Positions 32,001-44,000 of a DNA stretch of 64,000 nt are shown here, piece by piece. How positions within the stretch are numbered: the first letter of the stretch is position 1; every line of letters starts with the position of its first letter. The translations under genes and the position numbers were made by a program. The notes under the pieces are model-generated. The model worked only from the letters and a program-made list of their open reading frames with translations. It made no database searches and was not told the DNA's origin. Source of the stretch: Mactra quadrangularis (lineage: Eukaryota; Mollusca; Bivalvia; Venerida; Mactridae); contig CM046305.1 in assembly GCA_025267735.1 (NCBI GenBank), positions 39,701,108 to 39,765,107 on the forward strand, read 5' to 3'.

Positions 32001-35000
32001 TTGTTACAAGTTTGTCACTCTATTGCTCATGTAATAAAGTTATATAACACTTCTTTCTGTATACACATAACCTCTATTAATATGGTCAGTGTACACTTCC
32101 TACATGTATATTAAAGTATCTGTTACAAGTGTTTTACATTTTGGTCTCATATGTCATTGTGTTGTTTATCATGTAGATTAATTTTGAATATTTTATTCCT
32201 CTCTTTTCTTTTGTCTTATTTTGAATTGTTTGTTTGTTTGGGTTTTACGGCGCACCAACACAAAAAGTCTTATCTTAGTCCGAGTCTTATTTTGATGGAA
32301 GGTTATAACCGTGCCTCAACTGATATCAATCCAGATATCTTTAATACTGAGCAAGAATTCTGAAAAACGTATATCTACTTTCATGAAATATTTATCTAAG
32401 AAGACCAAGTTCTCTCTCATACAATTTATACTTTGCAACAATAGTAAATAATATTGGGTAATTTGACATGTTTGTTTCTAGTGATAAATATTTCACTGAC
32501 TGACTTACATGTACTTGTACTTCCATGGAGAAGTTAACTAGTGAAAAGGTATATAATTATGTAATTACTTATAACTGACAAACAGACCAGCGAAGAAAAT
32601 GCGCTTGTTCTGCTGGCCTAAATAAATATGAACTTAGCGATGAAAATTTTGTTGAGACTGGGTTTAAACCTTCACAATAGTTGTGTGTTAATATTAAGTT
32701 TGATGTGTAGTACATTGGCATCAGGTATGACTGTCATGATCAGTGGAGCTTTTTCATAAAAATTCTTATGAAAATATTTTTCGTAAGTCAGTTTCATATA
32801 ATTAGCACTTCTAAGTCAGACGGATAACAAGCATAACTATGAAACAAATAGATATACATGATGTACACAATTCTACAATATTTAGAATTGTTAAGACAAA
32901 AAATCAGCTTATTACTTATACCCCCGTTACACCATACTCGTTCTCACTCCGTTCTGAAAAAAATGGACCGAACGAGCTCCAAATGTGTGCAAACGGACTG
33001 GACCAGTGGCAACTTTCTGTGTTCAAACGTTATGGACGAGCTCGGACAGGGTTGAACGGGAATAGGGTTTCAGAACATTGAGTCGGCTCAATTTTTTTTT
33101 GCGGCCAACCAGCTCTGCAATTAGACTGAGTGACAACGTACTGACAAAGGAAAGGACGTACTGCGAACGGTATTGCCGTACTAGCATCGTACTCGAGACG
33201 TGCCTTGTCGTAGTTATACCCACGTTACACCAAACTCGTTCTCGCTACGTTCTGAAAAAATTGGACCGAACGAGCTCCAACTGTGTGCAAACGGACTGGA
33301 CGTAGTTGCAACTTTCTACGATCTGTGTTCGAACGTTATGGACGAGCTCGGACGGGGTTGAACGGGAATGGGGTTTCAGAACTTTGAGTCGACTCAAAAT
33401 ATTTATGCGGCCATCCCGTTCTGCAATTAGACTGAGTGACAACGTACTGACAACGGAAAGGACGTACTGCGAACGGAATTGCCGTAATAGCATCGTACTA
33501 GGGACGTGCATTGTCGTGGTTCGATCGGGCCACAATTTGCAGTACGTTTACACCCCGACCTGTTCCGTTTGTAACTCGTTCATTCCGTTTGAACACAGAC
33601 TTAACTCGACTTAATTACGTCCATAGTGCGTTGTTATCCCGTCTAAATGCACAAAAACAAAAAACAAAGTTCTGAACCAGTTTGCAACACGTTTACACAC
33701 AGTTCTTAAAATTCGCAGTAGGTCCTCGGTACGTTCTACTCGTTTTAGTAAGTTTATTGCGTTCGTATGCAGTTCGTACCACGTCCATAACGTCTACAGT
33801 ACGATCTGACAAGGTTTAGCATAAATACAGACCATTTCTTACCAAGTTTTCATCTGGGCCCAAGCTCTTTGCCTAGAACCATGGGTTTCGTTAATGCTTT
33901 GAATGTTGGTTTTGTACTCTTTTTATACCCCCGCTCGAAGAAGATGGGGGTATACTGTTTAACCCTTGTCCGTGCGTGCGTCCGTGCGTGCGCCCGTCCG
34001 TTACAAAATTTCCGTCGCAGTTTTCTCAGCAACTATAACATGCAGCAGCCTAAAACTTTGCATATTGCTTCACCCTATAGTCCCATGTGGTGTAAAGCGA
34101 TTTCATGCTCCTTGCTCATCTAATTCCTGTTTGTCGCATATTTTTAGATTTTGGCGGGGGTATCACTAGTGAGCATTATCTCACAGATTTACTTGTTTAT
34201 AGAAGTGGAGCAAGAATACAATTACATGGTGGAGGAGAAACTTCCTCACTTTTATTGACTGGCTCAGGATGCTTAGTATCTTGTGGCTTATCTTAAGGCT
34301 GGTCTTCAAGAGCTTCACATGTGCAGGTGATTTTGGATCGTTTGGAAGCTATTGTCTAAACACGCACCGTCTGTCTGATTCCGCTCATTTTGGAGGCACG
34401 ATGGTCACAGTGATGCTTGACGAATTTATATCTCAAAGCTTGAAGCGCGGAACGAGAATGAGAACGGGAGGAAACGTCCTGGATGTTTATAGCAATCGGG
34501 TCAGAACGTGGCGTTATTACGTTCAAAACGCACTAAGATTGAGATAAGAACGTACTTAGAACGAGTTGAACTGTCTTAAACGGGATGGTCAAGTGTAAAG
34601 GAGCTTAGAAGAACTTGTTATGAACGGGTTAAAACTGACTACGAACGGGTAGTTCGAGACAAGTTTGAGACGGTGTCTCGTGACGAGAACGGGCAATTTT
34701 ACCCGATTTGAACTCGATACAAACGGACTACAGACGGGATAAAAACGAAATGCACGCAGCGGGATCTGGTTCTGAACCAACTATGATCGTATAGCTGATA
34801 TTATTTACTTAAACGGCACGTTCTAACTCGTTCACAACCAGTTTCGCAAATTTTTAGGACGGGGTCGAACGTTCTGAGAACTAGTTTGGTGTAACGGGGC
34901 CCTTAGATCGGGCCACAATTTGCAGTACGTTTACACGCCGACCTGTACTGTTTGTAACTCGTTCGTTCCGTTTGCACACAGACTTAACTCGACTTTATTA

Positions 35001-38000
35001 CGCCCATAGTGCGTTGTTATCCCGTCTAAATGCACAAAAAATATGTAGTTCTGAACCAGTTTGTAACAGGTTAACACACAGTTCTTAAAGTTCGCAGTAA
35101 GTTATCGGTACGTTTTGCTCGTTTTTAGTAAGTCTATTGTGTTCGTATGCAGCTCGTATCACTTCCATAACGTCTACAGTTCGATCAGACAAATCAACTG
35201 GGCCCAAGCTCCTAGCCTAGAACCATGGAAGTCGTTAATGCTTTGAATATTGTCTTTGTTCTCTTTTTTATAGAAGCGGAGCAAGAATACAATTACATGG
35301 TAGAGCGAAATACCCTCATTTTTATTGACTGGCTCAGGAGGCTTTGTATCTTGTGGCTTATCTTGAGGCTGGTCTTCAAGAGCTTCACATGTGCATGTGA
35401 TTTTGGATCGTTTGGAAGCGATTGTCTTAACACGCACCGTCTGTCTGATTCTGCTCAGTTTTGGAGGCATGATGGTCACAGTGATGCTTTCGAATTTTGA
35501 CCTCAAAGCTTGAAGCGCAGAAATAGAATGAGAACGGGAAGACACGTCCTGGATATTCATAGCAATCGGGTCAGAACGTGAGGTTATTTCGTTCATCTTT
35601 TTAATGAGAGAACTCCACAATAATACTGATCAATCATTTTTACCTTTGCATATGCCGTGGAAGTTATAAATAAGACTTGCATAGTAGCAATTGCCAGGCA
35701 GAGTTGTCGTATATACGGCGAGAATTAATTTACGACAATCGTCATTTTCTGTGATAAGTTGATTGAGAAATTCATTTACTATATGCCATGCGTATTTCGG
35801 TATATATCATGTTTGTTTCAAGTAGTTATATTGACTTATTACGTCACAAATTGTCATGTACACCGGGGAGTCTATATTTTAATAGTTTGCAGCAATTAAT
35901 ATCAATAGTATTCCTTCTTTTATGGCAAACGTGTATTTGCAATTTTAAACGAAAATTGATGTAATTATTTACAATAGGTTTGTGTCGGCATTTTCACATG
36001 ATGTCGATGTTTGATGGCGTAACAATGTCATAAATGCTATGTCTCATTGTGTAATCATGGAGTCTAAATTAATGTAATTGTTAGTTAGAATGAATCCCTA
36101 AAGCAAGCGTGACCTAGTTTTTAATTGCTGACTACATGTTAGACAAATAATGGCCCGTTTTGGAAGAAAACATTATCGGCAATCGTAGAAAATTGGAATT
36201 TTCTTTGTTTGGATTTACTTATAATTGTCAATGACACCCGTCTTATAAGCATCATATTTTTTAGAAAGTTTGAACATTACACTTTCCGTGCATATTTTTT
36301 CTGTAAAAAAACGGATCAATTTTCAACGAATTGATACGTATTTTATTAATGTGTGCAAAAGCACAATGTTGTTAGCTAATCGTGAAAGGGGTGAAAGCAT
36401 GATGTTATCTATTGATCTGACCTGAATAGATGGTAAATTGATAATGATAATGGATGCTATTTGCCATCACTGTATTAAAGAAAACAAAAAGTCAAAATCG
36501 GCAGTATGGCAGCATTTTGGCTTTGTTAAGAAATAGATGAAGTTTTAAAATCTAAAATAGCATTCAGATACTGCTAAATAGTATTTAAGTACAGTGGATA
36601 CCTCCAATTTAAAGAATAATTTGACGAGGAAACACCCTCTGCAGTTTCCCTTTCAAAACTCACAGCCCAACCACTGTGAATAAATCTGGACCAAAACGAA
36701 ACTCACTGATATACAACCGCCCTTAATAAAGAACCTGCTCATTCTCAAAGTGCGAGAGATATTTTAAATTCAATCCTAACGTTTATTGTTAAAGACTTGA
36801 GACTGTTTAGGGTGGTTGTTATAATAAAAAAACTATCGTGATAGTATCGCAATAGTTTTTTGACTATTGCAATACTATTCCAATAGTACTTTTACTATCG
36901 CAATACTATCGTGATAGTGTTTTTGGCCGCAATAGTCACCCCTAGTTCCTATGGATGTAAGTTATGGGAGTTATGCCTCTTTTATATTCTTCTTTTATAT
37001 TCTTATGAATTGATAATTATTGTTTTACTGATTTATTTCCTTTGAAAAAGTATAAAGTAAGAAAACCCTTACCATGAGCTAAACACTCGAAAAGTCTAGC
37101 GCGCTGTTTATTGAGTGCTCTTTTTAACTTCTATCAATTTATACATAAATTATGGATAATTTGCTGAACAATTTCAATATTTGATATACTCATAATTCTT
37201 ATTCAATAAATAAGTTCAGGTCATCGTTTCTCCAGCACTCCAGTGCTTTGATTAGAAGAATAACAGCATGGCGTGCGTAAAAAGTACTAATAACTGCAAG
37301 AATATTTTACTAGGAGTCTTCACGATCATCATTTACAGGGATACAAACTAAACAAAAAGGAGTACCTAATATAAGATCTTTCACTGCAACTTACATAGAG
37401 GTTGTGATTCGTTTGAATCACAAGCATTACACAATGATGCAAATTACATTTTTATGCTATTAATATACATTGTACTTGGGTGAATAATTGATTTGGTGCC
37501 GTCTGTAGTTTAAAGAAGATAGAATGACAACATAGTGCAAGCGCATTTAAGAATAACTTATGCTAAACGATCATGTCTGTGGGACATATTTACAAAAATA
37601 GCATGAGGTAGCTCTTAAAGAATCATAGGATTTTGTCGTTTTGTGTAGGTGGTAAAATCTAAGATTGTCAACACCGTTACGGACAGTTATATTTAATCAG
37701 TAATTTTTAATATAACGAAACATATAATGGTAATAGTTTTTGCTTTATTCTTGAATTTGTGTTATATTTCAGTTATTAATGTTTTAAGATATAAAATGTT
37801 AAAAACAATAAGAAATCAAAGCGTTACGGTTTTGACACTATTTTACATGAACTTTTCATACTTTTGAATTTCTTAAAAAAATATATTGTGACCCTATTTG
37901 AATTTTACTGTTTCTCAAAACAAATAAACACATATAACACTTTTAAAACACGGAAGAATGCAGGTAATAAATAAGTATAAACAATATTGAAAATATATGT

Positions 38001-41000
38001 ATTTTAAAAACATGCAACGGTGTCGACATCATCGTAACAGTGTTGACATGCCTATAGGAAATCATGTTTATAAAAGTTTTTCATTCATTTCTTTGTTCAT
38101 ACTCATCACTAGATTTAAGGATACAAGAATATAAAACACAAAATTAATGTTCGTTGTCTATATTCTTTGTGTGTATTTATTCAAATTGAAATTGTATTTG
38201 AGCCATTTGTCCACACCGTTACGTGTGGACACCGTTACAAAAACATTAAGTCTCCTGTGAATGTGTTTTTTAATGCAGATAACAGCAACTGTAATGTTAC
38301 AAAATAATAAAAGAAACAACTACAATGATATTTTTAATGTATTTGAACATTCTTGTTGATTTAGACGTCTAGAAAACACGATCTTTTAACAAAATTCAAC
38401 ACCGTTCGTAACGGTGTGGACACCATTACGTAACGGTGTTGAACGTAACGGCATTGGTAAAAATATATGTCTAAAACAACAGAACAGAACAGTATGTCAC
38501 GTGATCAATATGGTCGGACGTAAAAATTTACTGTGAAGTAAAAATTATATAAAAAAGGATAAAATGATGTACTATCCCCTGATGAATGATGTGATAGCTT
38601 AATAAATGGATAATTAAAGGTTATGTGATCTCGTGTATAAAAAATATAATGGGAAAGAGGAGAAATAAACGTAAAAAAGTGACGATAGTGAGGACAATGG
38701 ATATAGAAAGGCGGGAAGGGTAGGAAAATCACCAAACTCAATAAGTGTAAGCCAAGTTTTAAGTAATACTTACTCTGTGCTATATGAAGATAGTGAGAAT
38801 TTAAACTTAACTGATATTATTGATGATTCTGATCAAAACAATAGTGTTATTTCTGATAATACCCCACCCACTTGTACTGCTGTAGAGACGGATTTAAATA
38901 CATCCATTGACAATATGGCCTCCAAAGAGCCGTCAAATAGTGATATTATGAACGTTTTAAATAATATTAGTGGCCAATTATCTCAAATGGACTCACGGTG
39001 AAAAAAGTTGGAAAAATTAGTACAAAAGGTTGATAATCTTGATATTGAAATGAAAAAAATTTGGACCTATGTGAATGATAAAATGGTGGATATTGGCCAT
39101 AGGGTGGATAAAGTTGAGGATCATATAAACAGCTCAGATTTTAACCTGGGTATAGTAAATGAAAAACTCATTCAGTTAGAAAAACACAATGATTCATTGA
39201 AAGACGATTTGTCATATTTACAATCGCAGTCTATGCGTAACAATTTATTATTTGGTAATATACCTGAGGCCCGTCATGATGTACAGGAAAATACTGAGGA
39301 GATTTTGAGAACTTTTTTGATAGATAAAATGAAATTAGCCCAGGAGCTTGTGAAGGAGATCCAGTTTGAGAGGGTCCATAGAATGGGTCCAGTTTCCAAT
39401 GATGGCAGAGGTCGTAAGATCGTCGCTAAATTTACCTTATTTAAGGAACGTGAACATGTCAGAAAACAGTGGAAAGCGCTTTCTGGAACACAATTCTATG
39501 TATCCGAACAGTTCCCAAAGTCTGTTATTGAAAGAAGAAGAAAACTCTTGCCAAAACTTAAAGAAGCGAAAGCACAGAACAAACGTGCATGGTTGGCGTA
39601 TGACACGCTTTATATTGATGGGAAAAGGATACCGTGTAGTGACTAGGGGTGCGTAGAAGGTGAACTTAATGTGATATCATGGAACGTTAATGGATTAACT
39701 GACGAAAAGAAAGATTCGCCGGAATTTGTCGAACTTATAACATCAAATGACATAATATTCTTAACGGAAAGTTGGACCAATAAACATAGTAAAATTGATA
39801 TATCTGGTTATAGGAGTCATAATTTTTACCGGAAGTATCAAAATAGACGTGCTTTACGCAATAGTGGTGGTATTGTAGTGTATATTAAAGAGTCGATTGC
39901 GGATGGTGTTAAGATTGTACGATCTCATCATGACGCTATAATTTGGTTAAAATTAGACAAACAGTTTTTCCACTTTCATAATGATGTATATTTATGTGGT
40001 GTATATATTTGGTGTGAGATCTCACCTATTTATAATATTGTAAATATTGATTTATTTGATGTTCTTCAAAATGATATTTGTGATTTCGAGAGCCAAGGGT
40101 CACTATTTTTGATTGGTGACTGGAATAGTCGTATTGGTAATAAAAAAGATTATATATGTAATGATTCTACCAATGTTCATCTAGACGATGATGATTATTG
40201 TCCAGATTTGACCCTCGACAGGGCCTCTATTGATACAGTATGTAATACTCACGGTAGAAAATTAATTGAATTATGTAAGGCATCGTGTATACGTATCGCC
40301 AACGGTAGAATCGGTGATTCTAACTCTTACACATATATATCTAATAATGGGGCATCAACCATAGATTACTTATTAACACATGAGAACTATTTCACGTTAA
40401 TTAAAGATTTCATGGTCTGTGCGCCGAATGAATGGAGTGACCATTGTCCGTTAATTCTATCTTTATTTTGTAATCACTATGAAAATAATTCACATGAAAA
40501 CATCGATACTACATTTAAATGGGACAATTCTCGTTTACGTGATTTTCGAGCTGGAATTTTTGCCAGATTACCCGAGTTAAATTCTTTAGTCACTAGTATC
40601 GACATTTCGAGTAGGGATTCGATAAATAATGTTCTTAACGGGTTTACTGATATTATGCGAAATATTGCGGATCCTTTGTTTAGCAAAGAAATAAAGTTTT
40701 CGAACTCGTCACGTTTTATTGATTCATCAAGTATTAAGCACAAAGAATGGTTTGATTTTGAATGCGTTAATTCACGACTTGAGTACCTACGGTCATTACG
40801 TGTACGTAATCAATGCAACTCTCCTGGAAATAGACGTATTAAATAGACGCAAAAATATCTTATAAACAATTAATTCGTAAAAAGAAACGTCGATATTATA
40901 ACGTAAAATGAGAGAAATCGAATATTTGAGGAATTCAAACCCTAAACAATTTTGGAAGTTCTTTAAAAATAAAAGATTAAACAATAACAATAATATTTCT

Positions 41001-44000
41001 TTGAATAGTTTTCGTGATTTCTTTGCTAATGTAAGTGAAGGTATAACACAATGCAATAATGCAGAAGCTGAGTCTTTCTGCCATGAGTATGATTTTAATG
41101 ATACTGTTAATCCTAGATTTGAGGAACTAGACGAGCCGATATCATTGTTAGAAATTAAAAAAGCTGTGAACATTCTTAAAACAAACAAAGCGTTCGGCGC
41201 TGACTGCTTACTAAACGAATATTTTATTAATAGTTTCGATATTATTGGGTCCCATATATGTGATATTTTTAACGCAATTTTACAATCTGGAGTTTTCCCT
41301 GAGAAATGGACTGAGGGTATTATTATACCAATTCCTAAGAAATCGAATTCTAATGACGTAAATTGTTATGGGGGGTCACATTGGTCAGTTGTTTTTCTAA
41401 GTTATTTACCACTGTTATACATAAACGAATAGAGTCATTTTGTGAAAAATATCATGTTTTATCGGATGCTCAATTTGGATTTCGTAAAACCTGTTCAACT
41501 GTGGATGCAATTTTTATTCTTACGTCTATTGTACAAACATATCTAAATCGTAACAAAAGATTATACGTAGCTTTTGTTGACTTATCCAAATGTTTTGATA
41601 CAATATATCGGAATGCACTTTGGTTGAAATTGTATAAACAGGGCATCCAAGGTAAATTACTGCGTATTATGAAAGATATGTATGTAAAAGTTAAATCCTG
41701 TGTTAAATCATGTTCTGATTTTTCTGATTATTTTAATTATGCTGTTGGTTTACGCCAAGGTGAAGTTTTATCACCTATTTTATTTTCATTGTTTGTCAAT
41801 AATCTGGAGTTATTTTTACAAAATGATAGTGAATCGGGGTTACATTTCAACGATATTGCCCTTATTATTCTTTTATTTGCAGACGACATGGCTCTTTTAG
41901 CTAAAACTCCACTGGAACTACAAAACCATTTAAACATGTTAAATACTTACTGCAACACTTGGGGTCTTAAGGTGAATACATCCAAAACGAAAGTTATGGT
42001 TTTTAGGAATAGGGGTAAATTATTAAAAAACGAATTTCGGACCTATGATGGGGAAACTTTAGATGTAGTAGACAGTTTTAATTATTTAGGTTCCGTGTTT
42101 AATTATACTGGTAATTTTAACTTAAATAAAGAACATTTATGTGGTAAAGCCTTAAAAGCATTACATACTTTTACTCATTATTGTAATAAATTTGATCTAA
42201 AGCCTTATATTTTATGTCAATTGTTTGATTCTTTTGTAGGATCCATTTTAAGCTATTCGTCTGAGATTTGGGGGTATTCAAAATCACATGAAATAGAACG
42301 TATTCATTTAAAGTTTTGTAAATCTATTTTGAAGGTCCCTAAAAGTACACCGAATATAGCTGTCTACGGTGAGCTAGGGAGATACCCACTATATATTAAA
42401 CGTTATGTAAGAATAATAAAATACTGGTTAAAGGTAAAACATTCTGATAATATTATTTTAAAATCTATGTACGATGAAAATTTAAAAGATTGCAATAATG
42501 GCATGTCCAATTGGGTATCTGATGTAAAAACACTATTGAATAAATATGGTTTTTGTAATATTTTTAATAATGACACCTTTATAGATATAAAAATGTTTCC
42601 ATATATATTTAAATCTAGAATAATAGATTCATTTAAACAAGAATGGTTTAATAAGCTAGAACATTGCAATTTGTTAAAAAATTATTTTTATTGTAAAACA
42701 TTGTTTCATTATGAAGAATATTTGAACGTTTTACCCAGAAAGTATAGATTCTATTTTTGTAGTCTAAGACTTGCTGGTCATCAATTTCGTATTCATTCCG
42801 GACGATATTCTAACAATAACACTCCTCATAATTTAAGGCTCTGCAGATTTTGTTCTAAGAACGAAATTGAAGACGAATTTCATATTATATGTACGTGCCC
42901 TTTTTACTCTGATATACGTAAAAAATATATAAAACCATATTTTTACAAAAAACCTTCTATGTTTAAATTTATTGAATTATTAAATTGTCAAAATGTTTCA
43001 ACGTTAATTAAAGTCTCAATTTTTGTTAAAGAAGCTATTAAAATGAAAACTCAACTAAATATTGTGTGATATCATAGGTTTAATTTCCAAATATTTATTT
43101 ATATTTTGGTTATGTGAGATACTACCTGTTTATATTTATATTTCCTAGTAAATTATGTTCATCTTCTTGTCAAAATTCAAATGTACTGTATGCATTACTA
43201 TATTGATTATGTGTGTTATTATATTTTATGTATTTATGAATATGTACTTTGTACTCTTCTAAATAAGATTACTGTTCTGTTCTGTTCTTTTCTGTTCTTT
43301 TCAAAACGAAACATTGTGCAGATATTTTCACCTGTAAAGTGATTGTTTCAGAGATTGTATCATCTTTACATTCTTTTCAAAATTGTATTATGACTGATGC
43401 ATATTACTAGCTTATGATTTTTATAATTTATTAACTATATGAGGAACCAACTGTGACAAATATTGTATAAACTACCAAAAGGTTCAGACATCCCATTTAT
43501 ATGCATATGATATATTATATGTCCAATTAATGCAGCTAAAAAAGGCTAACCTAGACAAAATTGCAACAGAATTTATTTTTGTTCTAAGTAAAAGTTCGTA
43601 TTCATAGTAGTATCCAAAAAAAGATGCACTCAAAAATTGGAGGGGAAAATCCTTTTTTGGCAAAAAGGTTGAACATGAACAAAAATGTGATTTAGCTCCC
43701 TTTACAACTATCTATTATCATTTACAAATGAAAACAATTGTAAAAATACAACTTATTATCCTTTTTACATACAAAATTCAAAAAGGTCATTTTTGAATGA
43801 TTTTATTTTGAAAATGACCCGTAAACGAGTCATTTATCTGGAATCTGCTTTACATATATCTTTCATGTGCTTGTACTATAATTAGTATAACAATAATGAA
43901 TAGGAGACATAATTGTTCAGTTGTGGGATAAAAGTACTAAAATGATATCTAAAACTGCGAATTTTTGGAATCTGATCGTAGGCTATACAATTTTCAAAAA

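Larger units (their letters stand above)
32918..35620. repeat. Duplicated TIR-type complex
   Basis: Two tandem left ends (32918-33214 and 33215-33520, unit about 297 bp) begin CCCCGTTACACCATACTCG and CCACGTTACACCAAACTCG. The inverted counterpart GAACTAGTTTGGTGTAACGG lies at 34879-34898. Between them, and again after it, lie two copies of a unit starting GATCGGGCCACAATTTGCAG: copy A, 33521-34520, and copy B, 34908-35600. Copy A holds a family A MITE (33927-34195) that copy B lacks. Subterminal zones repeat ACGAACGGG and TTCGTTC motifs densely. No transposase was recognised. Confidence 0.75.
38478..43302 (+). mobile_element. L1/Tx1-like non-LTR retrotransposon, nearly full length
   Basis: About 4.8 kb with ORF1 (38649-39646), ORF2 (39647-43069) encoding an AP endonuclease and a reverse transcriptase, and a CTGTT-rich microsatellite tail (43271-43302). 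The outermost blocks AACAGAACAGAACAGT (38478-38493) and ACTGTTCTGTTCTGTT (43271-43286) are exact complements. No poly-A tail or target duplication was found. It is antisense to the HSPA12-like gene in whose intron 5 it lies. Few mutations interrupt it, so the copy is fairly young. Confidence 0.88.

Noticed and set aside
32839..33614. Several overlapping open frames on both strands
   Set aside because: They follow the tandem left ends of the TIR complex and repeat with the 297-bp unit; no protein family.
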